DNA of 28,771 nucleotides from Woeseiaceae bacterium (GCA_022866645.1 JALHUQ010000019.1:1-28771), one strand, 5' to 3'; counted from the first letter of the stretch, positions 1-7,738 are shown. The notes: generated by a model from the sequence alone, not told the origin. Translations and numbers: made by a program.

Positions 1-29
1 CAGCATCCCTATTATTGTTCGCAACTCCA

Positions 30-106
30 GCGCCCGTAGCTCAGCTGGATAGAGTAACTGGCTTCGAACCAGTCGGTCGGGAGTTCGAATCTCTCCGGGC
101 GCGCCA
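30..106 (+). tRNA. tRNA-Arg (anticodon TCG)
   Basis: The 77-nt cloverleaf can be folded by eye. The acceptor arms GCGCCCG and CGGGCGC pair perfectly and are followed by discriminator G and an encoded CCA at 104-106. The D-arm is GCTC/GAGT. The anticodon stem ACTGG/CCAGT encloses the loop CTTCGAA, which puts TCG at positions 34-36 (arginine, CGN codons). The T-arm is GGGAG-TTCGAAT-CTCTC. Three partial copies of its 3' end occur downstream (253-271, 1639-1685, 11272-11317), so this gene has probably served as an integration target. Confidence 0.97.
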
Positions 107-112
107 AAAACC

Positions 113-142
113 AAAAGGTCCCTTTAGGGGCCTTTTTGTTTT
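113..142 (+). terminator. Rho-independent terminator of tRNA-Arg
   Basis: The stem AAAAGGTCCC / GGGGCCTTTT with loop TTTA is followed by a T-rich tract. It begins 7 nt after the tRNA CCA. Confidence 0.85.
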
Positions 143-252
143 TGATGTGCCTGGATGACGATGAGAACTGCTGTTCGAAAAAACGCGCCAGCGTTTTAGA
201 CGCACGAAGTGCGCCCCGAAGGGGTGAAGATCGCCCCAAGGCGATCTGAATC

Positions 253-271
253 AATCTCTCCGGGCGCGCCA
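253..271 (+). repeat. tRNA-Arg 3'-end fragment 1
   Basis: The 19 nt are identical to the end of the tRNA gene, from AATCTCTCC to the final CCA. There is no tRNA body upstream, so it cannot be a functional tRNA. It resembles a short attachment-site remnant. Confidence 0.8.
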
Positions 272-277
272 AATAAG

Positions 278-307
278 AAAGGGGTCCCATCGGGGCCCCT
301 TTTTTAT
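278..307 (+). terminator. Rho-independent terminator in duplicated unit
   Basis: The hairpin GGGGTCCC-ATC-GGGGCCCC is followed by TTTTTTATTTT. It is the counterpart of the tRNA terminator in the second repeat unit. Confidence 0.75.
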
Positions 308-518
308 TTTGTGTGTCCTGAATGACGATAAGAACTCCGGTTCGAAAAAACGCGCCAGCGTTTTAGACGCACGAAGTGCGCCCCGAAGGGGTGAAGATCA
401 ACTGAAGCCGATCTGAATCGAGCATTTAGCTGCGGTTGAGTTTTTTGGAGGGCGCTGTCCCATTGACGAAAGCAGGCAATTGTCTTGGTCAGAATTATGA
501 CTTTACATCACCAAAAAA

Positions 519-548
519 ATTGGTATTATAACCAATAATATTGGTTAT
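519..548 (+). promoter_or_regulatory. Palindromic operator upstream of winged-helix/NTase pair
   Basis: ATAACCAATA-A-TATTGGTTAT (528-548) is a perfect 10-bp inverted repeat around one central base. A further half-site, ATTGGT (519-524), precedes it, giving three half-sites in 30 bp. The array ends 11 nt before the start codon of the winged-helix gene and overlaps AT-rich promoter-like sequence. I infer autorepression by that gene product, as in toxin-antitoxin operons; no binding is shown. Confidence 0.6.
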
Positions 549-559
549 AGGCGTGCAAA

Positions 560-913
560 ATGACCCCAGCTCTCGAGGCTATTTTCGGCAATCGAACCGC
601 TGCCTCAGTACTGCTCTTCTTGGAGAACTATGACTCAGGGCACGCGAGTCGAATTGCCCAGGCGTTCGGGATTCCGCTCTATTCAGTCCAAAAACAACTC
701 CAGAAGCTGGAAGCGGCGGGCGTGCTGGTCAGCCGAAAGGTGGGGCGCACTCGTGTGTTTGAGTTCAATTCGAGAAATCCGATGACTGGACGGCTCCGAC
801 AATTCCTGGCCGCGGAACTTAAGGCGTTGCCCGAATCTATCACGGCCGAATATTTTCGCGAACGCCAGCGTCCGCGCCGAAGCGGGAAGCCACTTGAGCG
901 TGCTGGCCAATGA
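560..913 (+). CDS. Winged helix-turn-helix regulator, putative antitoxin
   Basis: This 117-aa protein has an ArsR/MarR-like winged helix. Helices lie at about residues 5-60, and the likely recognition helix is around YSVQKQLQKLEAAGVL. A beta-wing follows (VGRTRVFEFN, about 60-70), then an Arg-rich C-terminal tail. Its stop overlaps the start of the next gene by 4 nt (ATGA), so the two are translationally coupled. A strong palindrome sits just upstream. Ribosome-site evidence for the ATG at 560 is weak. Known pairs of a small HTH protein with a downstream nucleotidyltransferase-fold protein behave as type IV-like toxin-antitoxin or AbiE-like systems; this role is inferred here from gene order and not from a specific family match. 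Confidence 0.8.
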   Translation: MTPALEAIFGNRTAASVLLFLENYDSGHASRIAQAFGIPLYSVQKQLQKLEAAGVLVSRKVGRTRVFEFNSRNPMTGRLRQFLAAELKALPESITAEYFRERQRPRRSGKPLERAGQ

Positions 914-1467
914 GCAGTATCAATGCTGAAACATCATTGCAGGAGATAGCCGTTCTGGTGTCTGAAGCACTTGCCGATGCGAACATAATTGCTGTGTTGG
1001 GAGGAGGCGGTGCGGTAACGCAATATTCAAACAACGAGTACATGAGCAAGGACCTGGATTTCATAACGGTCGCCCGAAACAAAGTGATTGCGCCGGTTGT
1101 CGCGAAACTTGGTTTTCGGCGACAAGGAAAAGACTTCGTGCATGCGGACTCAGAGTATTTCATTGAGTTTCCGCCGGGTCCTCTGTCATTCGGCGACCGC
1201 TACATTGATAGTTCAGAAACAACGATACTTGATACCAAGTACGGCAAGCTAAGAATTATTACGCCGACACAATGCGTGATGGATCGACTATCGTGGTTTA
1301 TTCATCACAATGACAAGCAGGCACGGCAGCAAGCCATCTTGGTGGCGGTACATCAGGAAATCGATTGGGATGATGTTCGTTCATGGTTGGAAGCTGAGGG
1401 AGCCGATCTGGCTTTGGTAGACGAAATTCGTGGTGCAGCAGAGGGCAAGAAATCAGGAGGAAGGTAG
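910..1467 (+). CDS. Nucleotidyltransferase-fold protein, putative toxin (AbiEii/DUF6036-like)
   Basis: This 185-aa protein has the nucleotidyltransferase signature: a glycine run at residues 31-34 (GGGG) followed by the acidic pair K-D48-L-D50-F, the usual metal-binding D-x-D on the next strand. The rest is compatible with the small AbiEii/DUF6036-type proteins that accompany a winged-helix partner. It overlaps the upstream gene by 4 nt. The last third of the gene (from 1348) and about 90 nt beyond the stop are duplicated at 11802-12008, where the N-terminal catalytic part is missing. The substrate is unknown. An alternative is a house-cleaning or antibiotic-type nucleotidyltransferase. Confidence 0.7.
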   Translation: MSSINAETSLQEIAVLVSEALADANIIAVLGGGGAVTQYSNNEYMSKDLDFITVARNKVIAPVVAKLGFRRQGKDFVHADSEYFIEFPPGPLSFGDRYIDSSETTILDTKYGKLRIITPTQCVMDRLSWFIHHNDKQARQQAILVAVHQEIDWDDVRSWLEAEGADLALVDEIRGAAEGKKSGGR

Positions 1468-1554
1468 TGGACCTTCTGTTCGTTCTTCCAGCATCAAATG
1501 CGCAGAGAAAACTGTCCCACTATTTGACCCCGGAGGTCGACAAGTCAATGGCTT
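1348..1554 (+). repeat. 207-bp direct repeat, copy 1
   Basis: It aligns without gaps to 11802-12008, with about 20 differences counted by eye. It covers the last 40 codons of the nucleotidyltransferase gene and its 3' flank. The homology starts and stops sharply at GTACATCAGG and GGCTT. Confidence 0.9.
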
Positions 1555-1638
1555 GTGCACACGAGCACAGGTTTCTATGGAACATAGCCGTTGCCATAAG
1601 TAACTAACTAAATTGAAGCATATGAAGTTCAGCCCACC

Positions 1639-1685
1639 GGCTTCGAACCAGTTGGCCGGGAGTTCGAATCACTCCGGGCGCGCCA
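1639..1685 (+). repeat. tRNA-Arg 3'-end fragment 2 (putative att site, left)
   Basis: These 47 nt match the tRNA-Arg from the anticodon arm to CCA (tRNA positions 60-106) with three mismatches and no gaps. The 5' half of the tRNA is absent. It is followed by a terminator-like hairpin. It forms a direct repeat with 11272-11317, and the pair brackets the ECF/cytochrome block. Confidence 0.88.
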
Positions 1686-1692
1686 TAAAATC

Positions 1693-1727
1693 AAGGGTTT
1701 ACATCGTTGTTGGTGTAAACCTTTGTG
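1693..1727. terminator. Hairpin terminator between tRNA fragment 2 and the island
   Basis: AAGGGTTTACA pairs with TGTAAACCTT around a 10-nt loop, with a T/G-rich tail on the plus strand. It lies between convergent units and may serve both the tRNA-like fragment side and the minus-strand gene ending at 1747. Confidence 0.6.
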
Positions 1728-1746
1728 CTTTGGGTAGGAGTTTGCG

Positions 1747-2088
1747 CTAGATATCCGCTGGAACCAATGCGTCAATAATGCTCCTCAGAGAAACAACGGT
1801 TCCCCTGCGCCCAGTCGCCAGATATTGCGAAAAGACCAAATAATGGACAACTTCTCTAAAGCCCAATTCCTTTCTGCCTGGCGCAGTCCATTCGTCAATG
1901 CTCTCTTCTGCCTCCCGCAAAATCGCGTCGGCACGCGATTCGTCAACCTGGTGGGCATGCAGGAGAATCTCTCTATAGAGTGACTTGCCTGACAGTTCAG
2001 GTTGTACGGTGCTGATCGTTGAGTGTGCCTTCAGTAAGTGCTTGACGGCTTTTTTGGCGAAATGCCGTTCCTTGATTGCTCGCAGCAT
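1747..2088 (-). CDS. Hypothetical protein, 113 aa
   Basis: I do not recognise a family. The protein is soluble and helical, with a basic N-terminus (KERHFAKKAVKHLLKAH) and a middle rich in Glu, Asp and Arg. It has no signal peptide or membrane segment. An AGGT ribosome-site-like sequence precedes the ATG. It starts 26 nt downstream of the CHRD lipoprotein gene on the same strand, so it is probably the last gene of that transcript. It is followed by the hairpin at 1693-1727. Its cytoplasmic character contrasts with its secreted neighbours. Confidence 0.7.
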   Translation of the reverse strand: MLRAIKERHFAKKAVKHLLKAHSTISTVQPELSGKSLYREILLHAHQVDESRADAILREAEESIDEWTAPGRKELGFREVVHYLVFSQYLATGRRGTVVSLRSIIDALVPADI

Positions 2089-2114
2089 AATGGTCTACCT
2101 GTTAAATCCTGGTT

Positions 2115-5100
2115 CTAGTTACTCGGGGCACCAGCATTGATCCACTCCCTGATCATGTCGATCGTTGCCTGATCGAGGAATGGTCCGCCTTGCGGCATCC
2201 GTACGCCCACGGTCTGCGTGCCTTCGAGCTTCCGGATCAGATAGCTATTGGCGGGGTCATTGGGCGTAACTCGACTGAGGCTGCCTACCTGCAAGCTGGT
2301 CACGTTGACCAAGGCGTTGAAGCTGGCATTCGCGTTGGACAAATTCATGCCCGATGGCAGGATGTTGCTCGTTGGACCTGAGTGGCAGCCGGAGCAGATC
2401 GGCGAGAATACTTCCGACTGTATTTGCCCGAGAGTCACGGCCGCGGCATTCTGCACGGCCACAATGACGTCGTCAGACACGCCGATATTGCCGGCAGCAT
2501 CCTCGGCTTCAGCGGCCAACGTAACGTCTCCGTTGGCCACTGTCGTTGTGACCCAGTCCAAAGAGAACGGGGCGGTTGTATCACTACCGATAACCGTACC
2601 ATTCACCAGGAATCGCACAACACTCACGCCCTGGTTGTCGCTGGCGTCGGCTGTCAACGTTACGGAGCCACTCACGGGAGTGCCGGGCGAGGTTAACGTA
2701 ACGGTGGGATCAATGTTGTCGAAATTGGCCGCGTCGGGCGGTGTGATCTGCCCGCGGATTTCGCCACCCGGGTTGGTCGGTGTATGCACGTTAACGTACA
2801 GTCCACCGGCTTTGTAGTCACCGAGAGAATCAGCATTTAGCGCTGCGCTGGCTGACCAGTGCCCCAGGTCGCCAGCATCTTGCGTCAGCGGCACGAGCAC
2901 CGCGCCGTTTTGTCCCGCTGCTGCAGTGTGGACGTGTGACGCTGTGGCAACGTCAACGCCAGTCGCGCGGACGTGCAAGGTCAGCACACCCGTATCGCGG
3001 TTCATGGTGCTCGCCGCTATGGCAGTTGCTGCCGTTGCGACGGCCGGCACTTCCTGATCGCCGCTCATATCAGTGAACAATACCTCCACCGGTGGCGGCG
3101 CGACCTGGCCGCGAATTTCACCACCAGGAAAAGCCGGCGTGTGCAAATTGACGTAGAGCTGGCCGTCTTCATAACTGGTCATGCGGGCGTCGTCGAGTTG
3201 TGCACCTGTAACAAACCAGTGACCGGGATTGCCGGCATCTTTGGCCAGCCCGATCTGCACGCCGCCGTTCTCGCCGGCAAAGCCCAGGTGTATATGCGAT
3301 GCGCTCGCGTCGTCCACACCGGCTGCATTGACATGCAGCGTGATTGTGCCGGTCGCAAGATCGACGGTGCTGGCAGCAATCGCACTTGCCGCGCTCGCGT
3401 TGGCGGGCACTTCCTGGCCACCGCTCATGCCGGTGAACAGGACTTCGATGGAGCCAGGTGCGATCTGGCCGCGGATTTCCCCGCCGCCATTCAGCAGTGT
3501 GTGTACGTTGAGGTAGTAGCGTCCGGAACGAAGCGCGGCTTGCTGGTTCGCAGTGACAGGCGCGTCGATCGCCGACCAATGTGAATCGTCGTTAGGGTCG
3601 AGGGCCAGAGGGATCGCGACCCCGCCATTGGTGCCAGCGTAGCCGTCATGAATATGGGCCACTGTCGGATCGACGATACCACTGGTGTTGGCGTGAGCAA
3701 CCAGGGTGCCCGCGGCCGAGTTGACAGTGACAGCAAACGTGCCTGTGGCTGGGGTGTTCACGACGGGTACGCGCTGGTCGCCGCTAAGCCGGCCGAAAGC
3801 GAAGACAATTCCTTCTGGAATGACCTGGCCACGAATTTCGCCGCTTGGGTATGCCGGGCTGTGAACATTGACGTACGTGGCGCCCGCTAACAGCGCGTCG
3901 AGTTGCGTAGCCGTAAGCGCCGCCGCTTCCGCGAACCAGTGGGATGGGTTGCTGCCATCTTGCGCAAGCCCGACTTCAACCCCGCCATTGGTGCCGGCGT
4001 AGGCGCCATGTAAGTGTGCGTTGTTTGCATCATCTATTCGGCTGGTATTGACATGTATTGTCACTAGCGCGCCAGCTTCGTCGAGTGTCACGGCGGCGAG
4101 ACCTGCAGCGAGTGTATCGACAACGGGTACCCGCTGCTCACCGGCCAGTTCGGCGAATATCACTTTGATGCCCACCGGAAGAATTTGTCCGCGGATTTCG
4201 CCGCCCGGATTGGCCGGGCTGTGAACGTTGACGTACAGCTGCCCGTTGTCGAACGCAGCCAGGCCGGCGGCGTTCAGCACGGCGCCTTCCACGGACCAGT
4301 GTCCGGGATTGCCAGGATCTTTTGCCAAGCCGACCAGCACCGGACCGTTTGCTCCGGCGTAAGCCTGGTGCACATGCGCCTGAGTAGAATCATCAAGCCC
4401 CGAGACCTGCGCGTGCACGACAATCGTGCCGGTCACCTGGTCGAGCGTTATAGCCGCTCGTCCACTGGCAAGACTATCAACCTGTGGCACCCTGTTCGCG
4501 CCGCTGAGCTCGCTAAAGCGCAGTATGAAACCGTCAGGAAGTATCTGGGCGCGGATTTCACCAGCAGGCGCTGCGGCAGAGTGCACATTGACGTACAGTG
4601 CGCCGGCCAGCAGCCGGTCGACGTTGGCCGCATCCAGCGTTGCACCACCAGCTACGGTGAACATCGTCGGATCACCGGCGTCCTGGGTGAACGGAATCAG
4701 TACCGGACCGTTTGTGCCCGCAAAGGCGTTGTGAATGTGTGCTGCGGTCGCGGTAATGCCAGTGGTGATTACAGCACCCTGCACTTCACCGCTCGCGATG
4801 TTGAACGTCAGATCTGCTTGCGCGGTCGCGGTCGAGCCGGATGCGGGATTTTCTTCGATGCCACTAAGGGTGACGGCGAACACCAGCACGTTCTGTACGG
4901 TGACAGTCGCTGCGGCAGAAGTGCCGATGTTACCCGCGGCATCTTCAGCCTCCGCTGTTAGAGTGTGGTCCCCTTCGGCCTCGCCGGAAGTATCCCAGGC
5001 CATGCTGTAGGGGGCCGTCGTATCACTGCCGAGCAGCACTCCATCAACGAAGAATCGTACCGCAGTAATACCAACGCCATCGGTCGCGGTCACGGTCAGC

Positions 5101-5279
5101 GTCACAGTTCGATTGGCGTTGCCGGCGGGGGCCTGCACCGCTGCAACAGTCGGGGCCGTTGTATCCACTGCAGGAGCCGGTGGTGCATTGGACCCTGAGC
5201 CGCCGCCGCCGCAAGCGGCAATGAAAAGCAAAGTCAGAACGGACTGTATGACGAGCGCTAATCTACATTTGATATTCAT
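2115..5279 (-). CDS. Large lipoprotein: Ig-like, six CHRD domains, Ig-like, C-terminal heme-motif domain
   Basis: This 1054-aa protein starts with a lipoprotein signal (lipobox IAAC, Cys23) and a Gly/Ser linker. An Ig-like domain at about 39-130 is followed by six tandem CHRD domains of about 120 aa each (131-850). Each CHRD domain begins with a pattern like FxxLSGxQxVP and ends in GEIRGQI. A second Ig-like domain (about 855-945), closely similar to the first, leads to a cytochrome-like end with CSGCH (962-966) and a candidate distal ligand Met1028 in RMPQGG. CHRD domains occur in chordin and in bacterial surface proteins of unknown role. The C-terminal domain resembles the two domains of the 6476-7672 product (shared NSYLIxKLEGT, RMPxGG and IDxIRxWI patterns). 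GGGGAAT precedes the ATG as ribosome site. An ECF-type promoter motif lies about 60 nt upstream. It is probably anchored in the outer membrane. Confidence 0.9.
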   Translation of the reverse strand: MNIKCRLALVIQSVLTLLFIAACGGGGSGSNAPPAPAVDTTAPTVAAVQAPAGNANRTVTLTVTATDGVGITAVRFFVDGVLLGSDTTAPYSMAWDTSGEAEGDHTLTAEAEDAAGNIGTSAAATVTVQNVLVFAVTLSGIEENPASGSTATAQADLTFNIASGEVQGAVITTGITATAAHIHNAFAGTNGPVLIPFTQDAGDPTMFTVAGGATLDAANVDRLLAGALYVNVHSAAAPAGEIRAQILPDGFILRFSELSGANRVPQVDSLASGRAAITLDQVTGTIVVHAQVSGLDDSTQAHVHQAYAGANGPVLVGLAKDPGNPGHWSVEGAVLNAAGLAAFDNGQLYVNVHSPANPGGEIRGQILPVGIKVIFAELAGEQRVPVVDTLAAGLAAVTLDEAGALVTIHVNTSRIDDANNAHLHGAYAGTNGGVEVGLAQDGSNPSHWFAEAAALTATQLDALLAGATYVNVHSPAYPSGEIRGQVIPEGIVFAFGRLSGDQRVPVVNTPATGTFAVTVNSAAGTLVAHANTSGIVDPTVAHIHDGYAGTNGGVAIPLALDPNDDSHWSAIDAPVTANQQAALRSGRYYLNVHTLLNGGGEIRGQIAPGSIEVLFTGMSGGQEVPANASAASAIAASTVDLATGTITLHVNAAGVDDASASHIHLGFAGENGGVQIGLAKDAGNPGHWFVTGAQLDDARMTSYEDGQLYVNLHTPAFPGGEIRGQVAPPPVEVLFTDMSGDQEVPAVATAATAIAASTMNRDTGVLTLHVRATGVDVATASHVHTAAAGQNGAVLVPLTQDAGDLGHWSASAALNADSLGDYKAGGLYVNVHTPTNPGGEIRGQITPPDAANFDNIDPTVTLTSPGTPVSGSVTLTADASDNQGVSVVRFLVNGTVIGSDTTAPFSLDWVTTTVANGDVTLAAEAEDAAGNIGVSDDVIVAVQNAAAVTLGQIQSEVFSPICSGCHSGPTSNILPSGMNLSNANASFNALVNVTSLQVGSLSRVTPNDPANSYLIRKLEGTQTVGVRMPQGGPFLDQATIDMIREWINAGAPSN

Positions 5280-5337
5280 TTGACGATTCCCCGCGGTTTT
5301 GAAATATGGCCTTCGTTGGAGCAGGCCTGTTTAAACA

Positions 5338-5367
5338 GTGAGTGCACCCTGAGCGAATAAAGGTTCA
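5338..5367 (-). promoter_or_regulatory. ECF-type promoter motif, copy 3 (CHRD gene)
   Basis: On the minus strand TGAACCTTT (5367-5359), 15 nt, then ACTCAC (5343-5338). The element and spacing are the same as in the two motifs at 7709-7780, with one change in the -10 part. It lies in the 107-nt gap between the beta-barrel gene and the CHRD gene and points at the latter; the predicted start site is about 50 nt before the ATG. Confidence 0.75.
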
Positions 5368-5386
5368 ATCCGCCGGTTCGGTGGCG

Positions 5387-6475
5387 TCAAAAGAACCCGT
5401 GCAGCTCCGCGAAAAATACTTTGCGATTTTGTGCGTCGACTTGTGGAATGCCGTCATAAAGGCGATAGCCGATCCTTGCTTGAAGAAACTGCATCGGCGA
5501 GTGCTCCCAGACCAGGCTGTAGCGAACCTGTTGGTCTTCGCTGATATCGATATTCGGATCAAGATAGTCGTAGCTTAACTTCAGATTATTCTTGCCACGA
5601 ATCGTCCAGTTTGCCTCCAGAAGTCCTGCGAACGCGTCGGCTGTGACGCCAGGGGAGACGTTGTCGCTGATGCTGTCAATCTCCGCCAGCCAGGCAACCG
5701 GTCCTGTTTTCAAGCCCCCGAAGAGTCCGAACATCGTGCGATCTCCGGCGTCGTCATCGTTAACGTTCACGCTGACACCGGCGCGCCATGTAGCCTGCGT
5801 ATAACTGGATATCAGGCTGACCTGATTACCTGCGCCATCCCGCCCGGCACCGCTGCCGTCGGTGATGGAGGCTATCGTTGACCAAGGACCGACGTTATAG
5901 CCGCCGAGCAGACCGCGATCGGTGTTGGCGAAGTTGATACCGGTTGCTTGTCGAACAAAGGCGGTATCGTCCTGAAGGCGCAAACCATAGGGCAAATAGA
6001 ACTCGCCGCCGGCCACAAACCACTTCGCGTCCTTGCTATTCAATCGGACGTAGATCTCGCGAGTCTCGAAGTCGTTCGGCGAAAATTGCTCGTCCACGTA
6101 AAGCGATAGCCTGTTGGGAATCAGGGTCGCCTCGGCATAAAAAGTGCCGCGGTTGAAATCTATGTCGGATGTGCCGCTGCGATTCGGAACGTCGATGTCC
6201 TCGAAACTGGCGCGCAAATCGGCACCGATGGCCAACCATTTCGTTACCTCGCCGGTCCATGCTTTACCATCGCCCAGCCTACGTGCCGCCAGCTCGGATT
6301 GTGCGAACACATTGCCGTACACAGTACGTTTGCCGCCACCGGCAGGGCTGCTGTGGCAGTTTGAACATTGCATACCTTTCTGCACGGCCAGATAAGGTTC
6401 CGCTGCTGCGTATTCTCCACTTGAGAGGAGCGCCAGTGTCGCTGCAAGTATCCATATGAAATTATTCTTGGCCAT
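5387..6475 (-). CDS. Outer-membrane beta-barrel with N-terminal heme-binding motif
   Basis: This 362-aa protein has a signal peptide (about 1-25, ending EYAAA). A single CSNCH (37-41) follows at once, then a long region of alternating amphipathic strands that ends in Phe362, typical of outer-membrane barrels. There is no matching C-terminal Met pattern, so the heme ligation is unknown. It resembles cytochrome-porin fusions in which a heme plug enters a barrel, as opposed to a classical diffusion porin; this is inference. The ATG directly abuts the stop of the upstream gene (0 nt gap), with ACGGAG as ribosome site, so the two are coupled. It is expected in the outer membrane, near the lipoprotein partners encoded on either side. 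Confidence 0.85.
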   Translation of the reverse strand: MAKNNFIWILAATLALLSSGEYAAAEPYLAVQKGMQCSNCHSSPAGGGKRTVYGNVFAQSELAARRLGDGKAWTGEVTKWLAIGADLRASFEDIDVPNRSGTSDIDFNRGTFYAEATLIPNRLSLYVDEQFSPNDFETREIYVRLNSKDAKWFVAGGEFYLPYGLRLQDDTAFVRQATGINFANTDRGLLGGYNVGPWSTIASITDGSGAGRDGAGNQVSLISSYTQATWRAGVSVNVNDDDAGDRTMFGLFGGLKTGPVAWLAEIDSISDNVSPGVTADAFAGLLEANWTIRGKNNLKLSYDYLDPNIDISEDQQVRYSLVWEHSPMQFLQARIGYRLYDGIPQVDAQNRKVFFAELHGFF

Positions 6476-7672
6476 CTAGCGATTCGCTCCGTTGGCGATC
6501 CAGTCGCGTATGTCGTCGATCAATGCCTGATCCAGTATTCCGCCTCCAAGCGGCATTCTTGCGCCGCTCGCCGCGGTTCCTTCGATTTTCTGCACCAGGT
6601 AACTGTTGCCCGGATCGCCAGCGGCGACGCGAGATAAAGTCGGCTGTTGGATACTCGATATGCCAACCAGATTCATAAAGCTGGCATCGGCCGAACTTAA
6701 GTCCATCCCGGAGGGCAGGGACGCGCCGCTCGGCCCGGTGTGACATCCGGACACAGCGCAGTTTGGTGTGAAAACACTTGCCTGCAACGCATCCAGCGTC
6801 GCGGCGCTGACCGGTACCGCGAGTGAAAAGCGTGCTTCGAAATCGCCGCCCGCGACGTCGTCACCAGACGGAAATGCTCCCGAGAATTCGCCATCAAGCG
6901 CATTGGCGTCGAGATCCATGACGATGGAAGCGCCCGAGCCGAGCAGACGGACCCGATAGGTATCATCTGCCAGCGCGATACCGGTCAAGTCCAGCGTCGC
7001 GCTCGTTTGAGTCGTTGTTATGTTGCCCGCGCCTACCGAAATTTCGTTGCCGTCACCAAAGGTCGCGTCGCCGCCGCTGGCCTCGAGCAGGAAGGTCATC
7101 ATATTAACCGTCGAGACATCGAGTTCGCGATCAAACATCGCCACTACGCTGGTCGGCGCGACGGTGAGCGGGGTGCCGGGAACGGGTGAGAGCGAGGTCA
7201 CCTTGATCGGGTTCGACGACGGAATCCGGTCATCTAGTGCCCCGTCGCTGATCCACTGACGAATCACGTCGATGGTCGCTTGTTCAAGCGCCGGTGCTCC
7301 CAATGGCATTCGAGCGCCGACCGAAGCGGTTCCTTCGAGCTTATGAATCAGGTAGCTGTTGCTGGGGTTTCCCGGCGCAACTCGTAACGTCGAGGGGGAT
7401 TCCGAACTGGCGACGCCAACAAGCATGCCGTAGCTATTAGCATCGTCGAGCCGCAAACCCTGCGGCGCGCCGGCGCCAAGATGGCAGCCAGTTGTTGCGC
7501 AGTTAAGTGCGAACACGTTCGCTTGAATTTCGGAGAAGTTGGCCCCAAGGGCACCTGGCGGAAGCCTGGCGGGCAAACTGCTGCCGTCGCCGCCGGTGCA
7601 GGCCGCTAAAAGAACGGCCAGCAGTGAAAAAGCAAAGGCTGTCTTATTATTGTTACATTGTGATGAATTCAA
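6476..7672 (-). CDS. Lipoprotein with two CX4CH cytochrome-like domains around an Ig-like domain
   Basis: This 398-aa protein has a lipoprotein signal (LAAC, Cys25). Domain 1 has C58-x4-C63-H64 and Met122 in RMPLGA. A central Ig-like domain of SbsA/Big_5 type (about 155-285) follows. Domain 2 has C305-x4-C310-H311 and Met373 in RMPLGG. Each heme domain carries the SYLIxKxEGT and IDxIRxWI patterns. Spacing CX4CH instead of CX2CH is unusual but known for some c-type hemes in tetraheme c3-type cytochromes. The best start is a TTG at 7672 with a weak GTGGA site; no ATG gives a complete signal peptide. It is the first gene of the minus-strand operon and lies about 30 nt below the ECF-type promoter. 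Likely role: an outer-membrane-anchored electron carrier, by inference. Confidence 0.85.
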   Translation of the reverse strand: MNSSQCNNNKTAFAFSLLAVLLAACTGGDGSSLPARLPPGALGANFSEIQANVFALNCATTGCHLGAGAPQGLRLDDANSYGMLVGVASSESPSTLRVAPGNPSNSYLIHKLEGTASVGARMPLGAPALEQATIDVIRQWISDGALDDRIPSSNPIKVTSLSPVPGTPLTVAPTSVVAMFDRELDVSTVNMMTFLLEASGGDATFGDGNEISVGAGNITTTQTSATLDLTGIALADDTYRVRLLGSGASIVMDLDANALDGEFSGAFPSGDDVAGGDFEARFSLAVPVSAATLDALQASVFTPNCAVSGCHTGPSGASLPSGMDLSSADASFMNLVGISSIQQPTLSRVAAGDPGNSYLVQKIEGTAASGARMPLGGGILDQALIDDIRDWIANGANR

Positions 7673-7708
7673 TTGGTGTCCACGCTGATTATTGTCTCGA
7701 TACGGGTC

Positions 7709-7738
7709 GTAAGTGGTCAGGTCGTGGCAAAAGGTTCA
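7709..7738 (-). promoter_or_regulatory. ECF-type promoter motif, copy 2 (cytochrome-porin operon)
   Basis: On the minus strand TGAACCTTT (7738-7730), 15 nt, ACTTAC (7714-7709). It is identical in both elements and in spacing to the divergent copy at 7751-7780; the intervening 15 nt are unrelated. The element-to-element distance fits -35/-10 geometry of ECF sigma factors. Confidence 0.8.

Larger units (their letters stand above)
88..419 (+). repeat. Tandem duplication of tRNA-Arg 3' end plus terminator and flank
   Basis: Unit 1 (88-252) and unit 2 (253-419) have the same order: the last 19 nt of tRNA-Arg, a GC-rich terminator hairpin, then about 106 nt containing the shared stretch from GTTCGAAAAAACGCGCCAGC to GGGGTGAAGATC. 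That shared block is almost identical in the two units, while the terminator hairpins differ in sequence but keep the structure. No coding frame fits. This could be a repeated integration scar or a decayed tRNA tandem array. Confidence 0.85.

Noticed and set aside
12..290. 92-codon minus-strand frame across the tRNA-Arg
   Set aside because: It is antisense to the tRNA and terminators; such frames (with ARPERFELPTDWFEA) are a well-known false prediction over tRNA genes.
4185..4961. 258-codon open frame on the plus strand inside the CHRD gene, and similar plus-strand frames at 2973-3584 and 2248-2817
   Set aside because: They are antisense to a repetitive, GC-rich gene with clear domains; their translations have no domain and arise from codon bias of the repeats.
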